DNA from: an uncultured Actinomycetes bacterium
GTDB taxonomy: Bacteria; Actinomycetota; Acidimicrobiia; Acidimicrobiales; RAAP-2
Length of the DNA stretch: 64,000 nucleotides
Assembly (NCBI GenBank): GCA_903825305.1
Contig: CAIKAC010000013.1
Coordinates: 62,001 to 126,000, forward strand
Direction: 5' to 3'
Part shown: one piece after another, positions 34,640-44,182 of the stretch
Layout of the letters: each line of letters begins with the position of its first letter
Position numbering within the stretch: the first letter of the stretch is position 1
The notes under the pieces: generated by a model
Told to the model about the DNA's origin: nothing
Database searches by the model: none
Seen by the model: only the letters and a program-made list of their open reading frames with translations
Made by a program: the position numbers and the translations under genes

Positions 34640-35196
34640 TGGCGGCCGCTGAAGCGCTGCGAATCGAGCACCGTGACGCCACCTTGACGGCACCGGCCCT
34701 GGAGATTCGATATTCGAACAAACGGCGCCGCACCGCTACCGCGTGGTGGGAGGGGGCAACCTTGGTCGTAGCCCTGCCAGCTCGGATGAGAGTTGCTGAT
34801 CGCGAACCAACGATTCAGTGGCTCATTGAAAAATCATCCAAGCACCGACCCGTCCTCCACAAAGGAGATGAGGGACTGTTGCTTCGTGCCAAAGAACTCA
34901 GCGAAGAACTTGATCTCCACGTAGAACCTCGTTCGGTCCGCTTTGTAACGAATCAGTCAAAACGCTGGGGATCATGCACGCCGCTCACCGGAGAGATCCG
35001 CCTCTCAGATCGACTGAAACTCGTCCCCTCGTGGGTCCTTGATGCTGTGTTGGTCCATGAGCTCGCCCACTTGGCAGTAGATGACCACTCGGCTCGGTTT
35101 CACGAATTGGCGAATCGTTTCCCCAGACAACATGAGGCCACCATCTTTCTCGAAGGCTTTCACTTAGGGCTGGGTGCTAGGGGAGAAGACGACTAG
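34639..35196 (+). CDS. YgjP-like metallopeptidase (DUF45)
   Basis: A 185-residue protein with the zinc-protease motif VLVHELAHLAVDDHSARFHEL: two His in HELAH and a third in the following H-x-x-x-F-H. The preceding RWGSCTPLTGEIRLSDRLKLVP segment (RWGSC box) is diagnostic of the YgjP/SprT-like DUF45 family. Members are thought to be cytoplasmic metal-dependent hydrolases with unknown substrates. Its ATG shares an A with the leuS stop (TGATG), so expression is coupled to leuS. Confidence 0.88.
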   Translation: MAAAEALRIEHRDATLTAPALEIRYSNKRRRTATAWWEGATLVVALPARMRVADREPTIQWLIEKSSKHRPVLHKGDEGLLLRAKELSEELDLHVEPRSVRFVTNQSKRWGSCTPLTGEIRLSDRLKLVPSWVLDAVLVHELAHLAVDDHSARFHELANRFPRQHEATIFLEGFHLGLGARGEDD

Positions 35197-36080
35197 TTCC
35201 CTTGGTCGCGCAGGAACTCTTCGAATTCAGCGACGAGTTCATCTCCCGTGGGCAACTCATCAACACCCAGAGTGTTGCCTTCGGCGGCATCGAGGGTGAC
35301 TTCGAGTGAGTGCACCATGTGCTCGTGTTCAGGGTTGGAAGAGATCAAGTCGTCGACTTCACGGCGCGAAGTATCAGCCGCGCTGAGCAGCGCTCCTTCA
35401 TCGAAGCGCAAGGACCCAACAACGTTGACACCCTCAATGAGGGCCGCTGATGCTTGGGGGAAACTCATGCCGGCAACGTAGTGAGGAACGCGGGCCCACA
35501 AGGTAATGCAGTCAATGCCTGCTTCACCACAGGCCAACTCAATGGCTGAAGTAATGCCAGCGGGAACTTCAATTTCACCTGCCGCCATGCCGACATTGTC
35601 GAGCAGGTGACGAGACTCTGCCGGCACGGTGCCCGCCAGCTTCACGGGACGCGTGTGCGGAGCTGGGGCAGGGAAGGCACCTAAACCCATCACCAGGCGC
35701 ACATCGAAGCGTTGAGCAAGATCAATCACGGAATCAACGAAGGGAGCCCAGCGGGTGTCGGGTTCAGGCCCAACGAGAAAGAGCACGTCGTTGCCGTCAA
35801 GGTCCTTGCCCGCTCGCAGCTCAATTTCTGGCCAACTCAATCCCTGGTTCACGCCATCCACGATTCGCACGATGGGTCGGCGAGCCCGTTGATCCAAAAA
35901 TTCATCAGCATCGAAGCAGGCCACCAAGGTGGTGGGGCCACTTTCCAGCAGTGAGTTCATCGCCGATGATGCGCCGAGACCGGCGTCGATCCAGCCCTCA
36001 AGCGAGACAATGAGGACCGGCTCGGAGAGACTGACATCCTCGATGAGTTCATAGAGCAGTTCTGGGTCGAATTCGTTCAT
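35193..36080 (-). CDS. PAC2-family protein
   Basis: A 295-residue member of the PAC2 family, named after the eukaryotic proteasome assembly chaperone 2. Typical pieces are VLIVSLEGWIDAGLGASSA at the N-terminus, VLFLVGPEPDTRW and the central MGLGAFPAPAPHTRPV, followed by GIDCITLWARVPHYVAG. Actinobacterial members are widespread; a role with their 20S proteasome is suspected but not proven. An AAGGGTGAA site precedes the ATG. It is the second gene after the phosphotransferase gene, eight bases apart, and its end overlaps the YgjP-like gene by four bases. Confidence 0.85.
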   Translation of the reverse strand: MNEFDPELLYELIEDVSLSEPVLIVSLEGWIDAGLGASSAMNSLLESGPTTLVACFDADEFLDQRARRPIVRIVDGVNQGLSWPEIELRAGKDLDGNDVLFLVGPEPDTRWAPFVDSVIDLAQRFDVRLVMGLGAFPAPAPHTRPVKLAGTVPAESRHLLDNVGMAAGEIEVPAGITSAIELACGEAGIDCITLWARVPHYVAGMSFPQASAALIEGVNVVGSLRFDEGALLSAADTSRREVDDLISSNPEHEHMVHSLEVTLDAAEGNTLGVDELPTGDELVAEFEEFLRDQGN

Positions 36081-36088
36081 TTCACCCT

Positions 36089-37126
36089 TTAGTCAAGCAG
36101 TTCTGCAGCACTTTGAGCCAGCGCCGCAATTTGAGCCGGGAAATGATCCACGGAACCACGGTTTCCGCCGCCCGAGCCACCAAGTTGACGGAAATAGACC
36201 CCTTGCAAAATGCAGGCCAAGCGCCAGAAGGCAAAGGCCCGGTAATAAGCAATGTTGGATAAATCAAAGGGACTCTCCGCGGCGTAGGCGGCCAAGACTT
36301 CATCGCGAGTAGCAAAGCCCGGCGCCGCTGACGGTGACTCATCAGTAAGCGCCCGCAAGGTATCGGTGGGCTCGGGCCAGTACACGAGCATCATGCCTAC
36401 ATCAGCCAAGGGGTCGCCCAAGGTGCAGATCTCCCAGTCGAGAATGGCTTTGACCTGGCCGGCTTCATCGATCACGGTGTTGGAGAGGCGATAGTCCCCG
36501 TGAACGATGGCACCTGCTTGTTGTTTGGGGATCGATTCGCCCAAGCGAGCAGCCACGCGTTCGATCAGCCCATCATCGATGGTGTTGAGCTTCATCTGTT
36601 CGTATTGACTTGACCAGCGCTTGAGCTGGCGAGCCACATAGTCTTCAGTTTTGGCGAAGTCGCCGAGGCCCACCTGGGAGGGAACCACTCGATGAAGCTC
36701 TGCCAAAGTGCGTGCCAGGTTCCCACCAGCCGCAGCCCTCAGCTCTGCGCTCTGGGCCATGGCGTCGGCCTCATCTCGCAAAATGATCCCCTCGACGAAA
36801 TCCATGACGTAAAAAGGGTGCTCATTTACTGATGGGTCCGTGCACAAGCCGTAGACGCGAGGGGCTGGCACGCCACCGCGCCCTAGGGCGCTGAGCAAGG
36901 TGTGCTCACGAACCATGTCGTGAGCGGTGGGCAAAATGTGACCAGTGGGAGGGCGGCGAAGCGCCAGGGCACGGCCGTGGCGATCTGTCAACCGATAGGT
37001 CAAGTTGGAACGGCCACCCGCGATCAGCGCAAAGTCATAGGGCCCCTCGAACTGTTCGATATTGGCGTTGAGCCAATCGGTGACGGCGTCAACGTCGATG
37101 CCAATGATGCTGGGGGCCTGGTCCAT
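36089..37126 (-). CDS. Aminoglycoside phosphotransferase-family protein (ACAD10-kinase-like)
   Basis: About 345 residues of an APH/choline-kinase-fold protein. The N-lobe has GGRSNLTYRL and LALRRPP; the catalytic loop is GAIVHGDYRLSNTVID (HGD and N) followed by the metal-binding ILDWEICTLGDPLADVG. This GGRSNLTY plus LALRRPPTG form matches the phosphotransferase domain linked to ACAD10/11-type acyl-CoA dehydrogenases, where it may phosphorylate a hydroxyacyl-CoA (family knowledge). The ATG at 37126 has a TAGCGT box seven bases upstream; the longer frame to 37207 overlaps the divergent thioredoxin gene. Confidence 0.87.
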   Translation of the reverse strand: MDQAPSIIGIDVDAVTDWLNANIEQFEGPYDFALIAGGRSNLTYRLTDRHGRALALRRPPTGHILPTAHDMVREHTLLSALGRGGVPAPRVYGLCTDPSVNEHPFYVMDFVEGIILRDEADAMAQSAELRAAAGGNLARTLAELHRVVPSQVGLGDFAKTEDYVARQLKRWSSQYEQMKLNTIDDGLIERVAARLGESIPKQQAGAIVHGDYRLSNTVIDEAGQVKAILDWEICTLGDPLADVGMMLVYWPEPTDTLRALTDESPSAAPGFATRDEVLAAYAAESPFDLSNIAYYRAFAFWRLACILQGVYFRQLGGSGGGNRGSVDHFPAQIAALAQSAAELLD

Positions 37127-37133
37127 GCCGAAG

Positions 37134-37139
37134 ACGCTA
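37134..37139 (-). promoter_or_regulatory. -10 box for a leaderless phosphotransferase transcript
   Basis: TAGCGT on the minus strand, seven bases before the ATG at 37126; it faces the thioredoxin -10 box at 37173 in a 59-base divergent promoter region. Confidence 0.5.
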
Positions 37140-37172
37140 GTAGGTGGGGTGAGGGCATTGGTTCGGCGCCGA

Positions 37173-37178
37173 TAGCCT
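37173..37178 (+). promoter_or_regulatory. -10 box for a leaderless thioredoxin-TPR transcript
   Basis: TAGCCT followed by seven bases and the ATG at 37186, with no Shine-Dalgarno sequence. Confidence 0.5.
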
Positions 37179-37185
37179 TCAGAGC

Positions 37186-37887
37186 ATGGCTGACGTGACC
37201 GATGCAACCTTTCAACAAGCAGTGCTGGAGCGCTCTCACCACGTCACCGTGGTGGTTGATCTCTGGGCTGAGTGGTGTGGACCCTGTAAGACCATTGGCC
37301 CCATGCTCGAGCGCGCTGTCGCTGAGCGGCCAGGCCAGATGGAGTTGGCGAAAGTTGACGTTGATGCCAACCCCATGACCGCCCAAATGTTCCAAGTGCA
37401 GTCCATCCCCGCTGTCTATGCCTTGAAAGACGGAAAAGTCATCGATGGGTTTGTCGGAGCGGTTCCCCAAGAACAAATCGATGCCTTTCTCGATCGGATT
37501 GGACCCAGTGAGGCTGATGACCTTGCGGCCATGGGGGATGAAGCATCACTGCGCGCCGCACTCGAGATCGATCCAGGACACCGGGCCGCCATCGAACAGC
37601 TGTGTGAGTTGCTCCTTGAGCGCCGTGAACCAAATGAAGCGCTAGAGCTCCTCGCTCGGATTCCAGAAACCCCAGAACTTCACGCCTTGGCGGCCCGAGC
37701 CCGATTAATCCAAGCCGATGTGGATTTAGCCACAGCTTCGATCACGGCAACTCTCGATGACCTACTTGACCGTGTGGCAAGCGATGACGCAGCGCGACAG
37801 GAATATCTCGACCTTCTCGAAGCTTTGGGGCCGAACAATCCAGAAACTGCCACCTATCGCAAGGCTCTTGCCTCGCGGCTCTTCTAG
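37186..37887 (+). CDS. Thioredoxin-TPR co-chaperone-like protein (CnoX/YbbN type)
   Basis: A 233-residue protein with an N-terminal thioredoxin domain carrying the active WCGPC motif (DLWAEWCGPCKTIGPML) and cis-proline site (QVQSIPAVYALKDG), followed from about residue 110 by helical TPR-like repeats (EIDPGHRAAIEQLCELLLE). This layout matches YbbN/CnoX, which protects proteins from oxidation and passes them to GroEL or DnaK; unlike E. coli CnoX the CXXC is complete, so it may also reduce disulfides. Its stop codon forms part of the folP -10 box. Confidence 0.88.
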   Translation: MADVTDATFQQAVLERSHHVTVVVDLWAEWCGPCKTIGPMLERAVAERPGQMELAKVDVDANPMTAQMFQVQSIPAVYALKDGKVIDGFVGAVPQEQIDAFLDRIGPSEADDLAAMGDEASLRAALEIDPGHRAAIEQLCELLLERREPNEALELLARIPETPELHALAARARLIQADVDLATASITATLDDLLDRVASDDAARQEYLDLLEALGPNNPETATYRKALASRLF

Positions 37888-37890
37888 GCT
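37885..37890 (+). promoter_or_regulatory. -10 box for a leaderless folP transcript
   Basis: TAGGCT, whose TAG is the stop codon of the thioredoxin gene, lies six bases before the GTG start at 37897. Confidence 0.5.
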
Positions 37891-37896
37891 TTCGTC

Positions 37897-38748
37897 GTGC
37901 TTCATCCCATCTCAGCCCCGCGACTCGATCTGGGTCCTCACTCATACGACACCTCATCTCGCGCTCTGGTGATGGGAATTTTGAATCGCACCCCCGACTC
38001 GTTTTACGACCAAGGTGCGAACTTCGCCTTTGATGCCTTCTTGACGAAGGCTGAGCAACTCGTGGCCGACGGCGCTGACCTTTTAGACATTGGTGGCGTG
38101 AAGGCGGGGCCTGGTGAAGAAGTCACCGAAGCCGAAGAACTTGATCGCGTGGTGGGATCAGTAGCCGAGATTGCCAAGCGATTTGATGTGCCGATCTCCA
38201 TTGATACCTGGCGCGCTTCGGTTGCCAAAGCGTGCTTCGAACAAGGTGCCGTGGTGGGCAACGACATTTCAGGCTTTGGAGATCCTGACTATCTGCGTGT
38301 CGCCGCTGAAGCGGGAGCGTCGGTGGTGGCCACTCACATCAGGCTCAAACCCCGCGTGGCGGATCCCAACCCTGAATACAACAACTTGATGGAAGATGTC
38401 ACGGCGTTCTTGCTTGACCGGGCACACCAAGCAGAAGCACTGGGCATCCCGAAAGAACGCATCATTATTGATGCGGGCCTCGATCTCGGCAAAAGCACGC
38501 CGCAGTCACTCCGTCTCTTGCGCGGCAGTGATCACTTGGCCTCGCAGGGCTATCCCTTGCTGCTCTCTGCTTCGAATAAGACCTGTCTGGGCGTATTGCT
38601 TGATCTTGAAGTCGGGAATCGTCGCGAGGCATCGTTGGCGGCCAATGCCTTGGGAATTTTGCGTGGGTGCAGGATCTTGCGCGTCCATGACGTCGCCGGC
38701 ATGGTGCGGGTTCGCGATGCCATGCAGGCCCTCTTGGAGGCTCGATGA
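37897..38748 (+). CDS. folP2: Dihydropteroate synthase homologue, FolP2 type
   Basis: A 283-residue TIM-barrel protein of the DHPS family. The opening ALVMGILNRTPDSFYDQG and LDIGGVKAGPGEEV match my recollection of mycobacterial FolP2 rather than FolP1, whose corresponding loop is DIGGESTRPG. Further departures from active DHPS are DAGLDLGKS in place of DPGIGFGK and SASNKTCLG in place of a GxSRK box. SIDTWRASVAKA and ILRVHDV remain. FolP2 proteins are reported to lack normal DHPS activity, so a role in folate synthesis is doubtful. It overlaps holA by four bases. Confidence 0.87.
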   Translation: MLHPISAPRLDLGPHSYDTSSRALVMGILNRTPDSFYDQGANFAFDAFLTKAEQLVADGADLLDIGGVKAGPGEEVTEAEELDRVVGSVAEIAKRFDVPISIDTWRASVAKACFEQGAVVGNDISGFGDPDYLRVAAEAGASVVATHIRLKPRVADPNPEYNNLMEDVTAFLLDRAHQAEALGIPKERIIIDAGLDLGKSTPQSLRLLRGSDHLASQGYPLLLSASNKTCLGVLLDLEVGNRREASLAANALGILRGCRILRVHDVAGMVRVRDAMQALLEAR

Positions 38749-39737
38749 GCGAAGCCGCCAAGGTCACCTTGGTCAAAGGCGACGATGAAGCGGTCGTGGC
38801 GAGTGAATTACGAACGGTGCTTCAAGAGTTGGTCGGGGATCGCGATGCCTCGCTCGTCGTAGAAGAACACGGCGACGGGGGAGCAGGTGCAGCTAATGAA
38901 ATTTTGGATGTCGGTAGTGCGGTGGACGCATTCACGACCGCACCCTTCTTGATGGACCGCAGAATCGTGGTGCTGCGCGATGCCGGGAGAATCAATGCCG
39001 ATGGCGCCAAGCAACTGATTGACGCCATGGCTCAAGCGCCCGACGCTTGCCTATTGGTGCTCGCGCGGTGGCGAGGCACGATGCCCGTGAGCCTTACCAA
39101 GGCAATCAATGCCCAGGGCCGCGTGATTGATGTTGCCGTTGGCCAAAGTGCTGCTCGAAAGAAATACCTCGCCGAAAACTTAAAGGCAGCACCGGTGCGA
39201 CTCAATGCTGCGGCTACTGAGGTTCTCGATAAGCACCTTGGAGACGATCTCGGTCGCTTGAGCGGCTTGCTCGAAACTTTGGCTCGCGCCTATGGCGATG
39301 GCGTGACCATTGATCCAGGCATGCTTGAGCCTTTTTTGGGGACCCGGGGAAACGTTCCCATTTACGAGCTCACCGGCAAAATCGAAGAAGGCAAAGTAGG
39401 CGATTCCCTTAATACCTTGAACCGCATGATGGGCCCCGGTGGAACCTCAGCGCATCAGATCGTGGCCTTGCTTGATAATCACTTCACCCGCATCGCCCGC
39501 TTAGAGGGATCTGGGGTGCGTTCAGGTGACGAAGCAGCAGAAATGCTCGGCGTAGCTCCCTATCCAGGGAAAAAGCTCTTTGGCCTCTCGAAGAAAATGA
39601 ATCACGACAAAGTCGTGAAGGCACTGAATCTCATTGGGGACGCAGACCTTGATCTGAAGGGAACGTCAGGACTCTCCGAGCAAGCCATTGCAGAGGTGCT
39701 CGTGGCGCGACTCGCGCAAGTGGTGGCGTCGAAGTAG
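38745..39737 (+). CDS. holA: DNA polymerase III subunit delta
   Basis: A 330-residue clamp-loader wrench subunit that opens the beta sliding clamp. VTLVKGDDEAVVASELRTVL at the start, APFLMDRRIVVLRDAG, the sensor-like region CLLVLAR, and the C-terminal GKIEEGKVGDSLNTLNRMM and helical collar region are typical of HolA. The position next to rpsT (convergent) and lepA is a conserved arrangement in actinobacteria. Its ATG overlaps the FolP2 stop as ATGA. Confidence 0.9.
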   Translation: MSEAAKVTLVKGDDEAVVASELRTVLQELVGDRDASLVVEEHGDGGAGAANEILDVGSAVDAFTTAPFLMDRRIVVLRDAGRINADGAKQLIDAMAQAPDACLLVLARWRGTMPVSLTKAINAQGRVIDVAVGQSAARKKYLAENLKAAPVRLNAAATEVLDKHLGDDLGRLSGLLETLARAYGDGVTIDPGMLEPFLGTRGNVPIYELTGKIEEGKVGDSLNTLNRMMGPGGTSAHQIVALLDNHFTRIARLEGSGVRSGDEAAEMLGVAPYPGKKLFGLSKKMNHDKVVKALNLIGDADLDLKGTSGLSEQAIAEVLVARLAQVVASK

Positions 39738-39752
39738 TTCGACGCAGCGGTG

Positions 39753-40016
39753 TTACTTGGCGGCGTTGAGTGCGTTGAGTCGACGCATCAGTCGGCTCTT
39801 GCGGTTCGCAGCTTGGTTCTTGTGGATGACGCCCTTGGCAGCAGCCTTGTCAATGCGCTTGAGAGCCATACGCAGTGCTTCAGCGTTGGCGTCAGTACCC
39901 ACCGTGGCGACCGCGCTCTTGGTGCGGGTCTTGATTTCAGAGCGGACAGCCTTGTTGGAGAGGCGACGACGCTCGTTCTGGCGGTTGCGCTTGATTTGAC
40001 TCTTGATGTTTGCCAC
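39753..40016 (-). CDS. rpsT: 30S ribosomal protein S20
   Basis: An 87-residue, very basic protein that binds 16S rRNA in the small subunit. The pattern [20 protein letters not shown] at the N-terminus and [20 protein letters not shown] at the C-terminus is unmistakable for S20. The GTG at 40016, with AAGGA eight bases upstream, is the start; an open frame further upstream to 40064 is not used. It is divergent from lepA. Confidence 0.96.
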   Translation of the reverse strand: MANIKSQIKRNRQNERRRLSNKAVRSEIKTRTKSAVATVGTDANAEALRMALKRIDKAAAKGVIHKNQAANRKSRLMRRLNALNAAK

Positions 40017-40120
40017 GAAAAATCCTTGGTGCGATCCGTTGGGACACCCGGTTGAGGGCCCCACATGGAGTTTCCATGCTAGCAGGCCCTAGGTGGGAGG
40101 GCCATCGCCGGGAAAACCGA

Positions 40121-40126
40121 TAGCCT
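40121..40126 (+). promoter_or_regulatory. -10 box upstream of lepA
   Basis: TAGCCT followed by nine bases and the GTG at 40136, so any leader would be only one to three bases long. Confidence 0.45.
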
Positions 40127-40135
40127 AAGGGTCCC

Positions 40136-41947
40136 GTGGCCGCCCAGAAATCCAACACAGCACTTGAAATTGCCAAAATTCGCAATTTCTCTATCATCAG
40201 CCACGTCGACCATGGAAAGTCGACCCTGTCTGACCGCATCCTAGAAATTACTGGAGCCGTTGATGCTCGACAGATGCGAGCCCAATATCTCGATTCCATG
40301 GATATCGAACGCGAGCGTGGCATCACCATTAAGGCGCAAAACGTTCGTGTGAGCTTTGAGGGCCACACCCTCCACCTCATTGACACGCCGGGACACGTGG
40401 ACTTTGGCTACGAGGTGTCGCGATCCTTGGCAGCCTGCGAAGGGGCCGTGTTGTTGGTCGATGCATCGCAAGGCATCCAGGCCCAAACCCTGGCTAATTG
40501 CTATCAAGCCCTCGAAAATGATCTCGAGATCGTGGCCTGCATGAACAAGATCGACCTGCCAGCTGCTGATCCTGCGCGCTGTGCGGCTGAAATCGAAAAT
40601 GTGCTCGGCATTCCTGCTGATCAGGTGCTCTCTATTTCTGCCAAGACCGGCGAAGGGGTGCCCGAGCTGTTGCGTGCCATCATCGAACGGGTCCCGGCAC
40701 CCGAGGGCGATCCTGATGCGCCACTGCAGGCATTGATTTTTGACTCCAGCTTTGATCAGTACCGAGGCGTCATTTCATCGGTCCGCGTCATGAATGGCAC
40801 GTTGCGAAGCGATGAGAAGGTTCGCTTCATGCAGGCCAATAAGACGCACGAGATCGAGGAGATCGGTGCCCGGACACCTACCCCCGTGCCCTTGCCGGCC
40901 ATCGGGCCAGGCGAAGTTGGCTATCTCATCGCTGGCATCAAGACCGTTGGTGATGCGCGTTCCGGTGAAACCGTAACGACGGCCACCGGCGGAGCCACGG
41001 AAGCCTTGACGGGCTATCGCGACCCTAAGCCCATGGTGTTTTGTGGTCTCTATCCCATTGATGGCGATGATTTGCCGGACATGCGAGATGCCCTCGACAA
41101 ACTCAAACTCAATGACGCCAGTGTGACCTTTGAGCCTGAGAGCTCCCATGCCCTCGGCTTTGGCTTTCGCTGTGGCTTCCTAGGACTGCTTCACATGGAA
41201 ATTGTGAAAGAGCGCCTTGAGCGCGAATTCAACCTCGATCTCATCGCGACTGCACCGAGTGTGGTGTACCACGCGTATCTGACCGATGGTTCCATGCAGG
41301 TCATTGACAATCCTGTCGAGTTGCCCGAATCAACCAAGCTCGACCACATCGATGAACCCATGTTGTCCATCACGATTCTGTCGCCCTCTGACTACACCGG
41401 AACCATCATGGACCTGTGCCAGTCTCGCCGGGCTGAGATGACCAAGATGGAGTACTTGAGTCCCGAACGCGTGGAACTCGTCTACGCCATTCCGTTGGCC
41501 GAGGTCGTCATGGACTTCTTTGACGCGTTGAAGTCGCGCACCAAGGGCTATGCCTCGCTCGATTACGAGCCGACGGATTATCAGACCTCTCAGTTGGTTC
41601 GCGTCGACATCTTGATCAACCACACACCCGTTGACGCCTTCTCGACCATTGTTCACCGCTCGAGCGCCGAGTACTACGGCCGTCGGATGGCAGAACGCCT
41701 CAAGGAACTCATTCCCCAGCAAATGTTCGAAGTGCCGATTCAGGCTGCAATCGGGGGTCGGGTTATTGCGCGTGAGACGGTTCGGGCCCGCCGCAAAGAC
41801 GTATTGGCCAAGTGCTACGGCGGTGACATCACGAGAAAGCGCAAGCTGCTCGAGAAGCAAAAAGAGGGCAAGAAGCGCATGAAGAATCTCGGACGGGTCG
41901 AAGTACCCCAAGAGGCCTTCGTGGCTGCCCTCAAACTCGAGGATTAG
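40136..41947 (+). CDS. lepA: Elongation factor 4
   Basis: A 603-residue translational GTPase that acts on the ribosome. G1 is [10 protein letters not shown]2 lies in [10 protein letters not shown]3 is DTPGHVDF, G4 is NKIDLP and G5 is SAKTG. The LepA-specific C-terminal domain follows, ending in [21 protein letters not shown] and [16 protein letters not shown]. Length is as expected. It starts with GTG, divergent from rpsT. Confidence 0.97.
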   Translation: MAAQKSNTALEIAKIRNFSIISHVDHGKSTLSDRILEITGAVDARQMRAQYLDSMDIERERGITIKAQNVRVSFEGHTLHLIDTPGHVDFGYEVSRSLAACEGAVLLVDASQGIQAQTLANCYQALENDLEIVACMNKIDLPAADPARCAAEIENVLGIPADQVLSISAKTGEGVPELLRAIIERVPAPEGDPDAPLQALIFDSSFDQYRGVISSVRVMNGTLRSDEKVRFMQANKTHEIEEIGARTPTPVPLPAIGPGEVGYLIAGIKTVGDARSGETVTTATGGATEALTGYRDPKPMVFCGLYPIDGDDLPDMRDALDKLKLNDASVTFEPESSHALGFGFRCGFLGLLHMEIVKERLEREFNLDLIATAPSVVYHAYLTDGSMQVIDNPVELPESTKLDHIDEPMLSITILSPSDYTGTIMDLCQSRRAEMTKMEYLSPERVELVYAIPLAEVVMDFFDALKSRTKGYASLDYEPTDYQTSQLVRVDILINHTPVDAFSTIVHRSSAEYYGRRMAERLKELIPQQMFEVPIQAAIGGRVIARETVRARRKDVLAKCYGGDITRKRKLLEKQKEGKKRMKNLGRVEVPQEAFVAALKLED

Positions 41948-41961
41948 GCGTCCCTTCGCAC

Positions 41962-41988
41962 TTGGCACTCGGTAGACTCGAGTGCTAG
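41962..41988. promoter_or_regulatory. CIRCE operator abutting the hrcA start codon
   Basis: TTGGCACTC (41962-41970), nine bases, then GAGTGCTAG (41980-41988): each arm differs from the CIRCE consensus TTAGCACTC-N9-GAGTGCTAA by one base. It ends at the base before the hrcA ATG and covers a TAGACT -10 box at 41973-41978. HrcA bound here would block its own operon. Confidence 0.88.
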
Positions 41989-43068
41989 ATGGTCACTCAT
42001 GAACCCAACCACCGACGTCGCGCTGACGACGCCCTCGACGACCGCAAGGCCGCCATCATTCAGGCCGTCGTTGAGGAGTACATCGGCACAGGCCAAGCCG
42101 TGGGATCAAGCCACGTAGCCAACGCCGATGGTGTTCAGGTGTCGTCGGCCACGGTGAGAAGCGAGATGGTGGCCCTAGAGCGTGAGGGTTATCTCGTGCA
42201 ACCCCATACGAGCGCGGGTCGTATTCCGACCGACAAAGGCTTTCGCTATTTCGTGGACCATTTGACCCAACCTGGGAATCTTGGACCCGGCCAGCGTGCG
42301 CAAGTATCCAACTTCTTTACCCAAGTGCAAGGTGGCTTGGAAGACGTTCTTGAGCGCACCTCATCGTTGCTGTCAGATATGACGCGCTATGCCGCGGTGG
42401 TGGTGGGACCCAGCCATGAGACCACCACCGTGAAATCAGCGCAGTTGGTCGATCTGGGATCTCGTCGCTTGGTGGCGGTGTGTGTATTGAGTGACGGCGC
42501 CGTTGAAAATTTCAGTTTTGAGATTGGCGAAGAACTCGATGTTTCTGTGATTTCAGCCGCCTCCGTTGCCCTTGATCAGCACCTGAGGGGAGCAACCTTG
42601 GGGGCGATGCCCGCCATGAACCCCAGCGGACACCGTGCCGTCGATGAGTTAGTGCTGAGCGCTGCGACGGGACTGATGGCGGCGGTCAGCGCCGATGCCG
42701 AACCGGTCTATGTCGGTGGTTCGTCGCGACTCGCCCATTCTTTTGATGCCATTGAGACCGTGCGAGGGGTATTGAGCATTTTGGAGCAACAACTCGTGGT
42801 GGTCTCACTGTTGAGAGACGTGCTCGACAGCGGATTGAGCGTGGCCATTGGTTCGGAACATGGATACGAGCAATTGTCGAGTTGTGCCGTCGTGGTTGCC
42901 CCCGTCGAAGTTGATGGGGTCTCGGCCGGTGCGGTTGGCCTGTTGGGGCCAACGCGAATGGATTATGCCCAAGCCATGGCGGCAGCCGAAGTGGTGAGTC
43001 GACAACTCGCCGAACGCATCGGAACCGAACGGGGCTTGATGGCTCCAGGGGAGCATGGCCGTGGCTGA
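41989..43068 (+). CDS. hrcA: Heat-inducible transcription repressor HrcA
   Basis: A 359-residue repressor that binds CIRCE and is kept active by GroEL. The N-terminal winged helix reads [18 protein letters not shown] and [18 protein letters not shown], with the [18 protein letters not shown] hallmark; the C-terminal GAF-like region includes [12 protein letters not shown]-like [17 protein letters not shown]. The only in-frame start near the family N-terminus is the ATG directly after the CIRCE element, without a ribosome site. It overlaps dnaJ by 14 bases. Confidence 0.95.
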   Translation: MVTHEPNHRRRADDALDDRKAAIIQAVVEEYIGTGQAVGSSHVANADGVQVSSATVRSEMVALEREGYLVQPHTSAGRIPTDKGFRYFVDHLTQPGNLGPGQRAQVSNFFTQVQGGLEDVLERTSSLLSDMTRYAAVVVGPSHETTTVKSAQLVDLGSRRLVAVCVLSDGAVENFSFEIGEELDVSVISAASVALDQHLRGATLGAMPAMNPSGHRAVDELVLSAATGLMAAVSADAEPVYVGGSSRLAHSFDAIETVRGVLSILEQQLVVVSLLRDVLDSGLSVAIGSEHGYEQLSSCAVVVAPVEVDGVSAGAVGLLGPTRMDYAQAMAAAEVVSRQLAERIGTERGLMAPGEHGRG

Positions 43069-44182
43069 GGACTTTTACGCCCTCCTTGGCGTTGGGCGCA
43101 CGGCCAGTGCCGATGAAATCAAGAAGGCCTATCGACGCCTTGCCAGAGAACTCCACCCCGACACCAACCCCGATCCAGCCGCCGAAGAGCGCTTCAAGGA
43201 AGTGTCGATGGCCTATGAGGTGCTGTCTGATCCGCAACGTCGCCAGCAGTACGACATGTACGGCGATCCACGTGACCGCATGCAAGGCGGTGGCTCACCG
43301 TTTGATGCTGGCATGGGCTTTGGTGACATCTTTGACGCCTTCTTCTCGCAAATGGGCGGCCAAGGCCCGGGCGCAAGACGTCGGGGACCCGTTGCTGGTT
43401 CCGATGTCGAAGTGGTGATGGATCTCGAGTTGGTCGAAGCTGCCTTTGGAGCGCAACGCGATCTCAGCGTACGGCTGCCCGTTGCGTGTTCTGAGTGCAA
43501 TGGCTCGGGAGCTCAAAACGGTACGTCGCCCGAAACCTGCCCTGACTGTGGTGGTGCTGGCGAAGTACGTCGAGTCCGCCAGTCCTTGCTTGGTCAAATG
43601 GTGACCTCAGCGCCGTGTGGGCGATGTGGTGGCTTCGGTACGGTTATCGCCACCCCGTGCACCAAATGTCGAGGTGATGGACGCGTCACCGAAGAACGCA
43701 CCTTGACTGTCGATATTCCAGAAGGCGTAGAACATGGCACCACACTTCGTCTGACCGATCATGGAGCGGCCGGTCCTCGTGGCGGCCCGCGCGGGTCGCT
43801 CTATGTGCATCTCAGAGTTCGAGAAGATGCGCGTTTTGAACGCGTTGGCGATGATCTTCATGTAACTATTCATGTGGCCATGACCCAAGCCGCCTTGGGA
43901 GCCACGATTGAGATTGAGACCCTTGAGGAGCCCACGTCCTTGCGGGTGCAACCGGGAAGCCAATCGGGACTCGTTACCAAGATCAAGGGCCAGGGTGTGC
44001 CTCATCTTCATGGTCGGGGCCGTGGCGATCTCTATGTTCACCTCCAGGTCGATACCCCAACGCAACTCAATGAAGAGCAGATGACCTTATTGGGGCAGTT
44101 GGCGGATCTCAGAGGCGAAGCCATTGAGCCCGCTGAAGAGCATCACGGTTTGTTCTCCAAGATTCGCTCAGCCCTGTCATGA
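43055..44182 (+). CDS. dnaJ: Chaperone protein DnaJ
   Basis: A 375-residue full-length type I DnaJ. J domain with HPD ([10 protein letters not shown]), a Gly/Phe-rich segment ([12 protein letters not shown]), four zinc-binding CxxCxGxG repeats ([32 protein letters not shown]) and the C-terminal substrate-binding domains ([14 protein letters not shown]). It works with DnaK and GrpE, neither of which is here. Being in the hrcA operon it should be under CIRCE control. It ends four bases into rsmE. Confidence 0.96.
   Translation: MAVAEDFYALLGVGRTASADEIKKAYRRLARELHPDTNPDPAAEERFKEVSMAYEVLSDPQRRQQYDMYGDPRDRMQGGGSPFDAGMGFGDIFDAFFSQMGGQGPGARRRGPVAGSDVEVVMDLELVEAAFGAQRDLSVRLPVACSECNGSGAQNGTSPETCPDCGGAGEVRRVRQSLLGQMVTSAPCGRCGGFGTVIATPCTKCRGDGRVTEERTLTVDIPEGVEHGTTLRLTDHGAAGPRGGPRGSLYVHLRVREDARFERVGDDLHVTIHVAMTQAALGATIEIETLEEPTSLRVQPGSQSGLVTKIKGQGVPHLHGRGRGDLYVHLQVDTPTQLNEEQMTLLGQLADLRGEAIEPAEEHHGLFSKIRSALS

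Noticed and set aside
42686-43285. 199-codon minus-strand frame across the hrcA-dnaJ junction
   Set aside because: Antisense to two well-supported genes; composition is His/Arg/Pro-rich as expected of a shadow frame.
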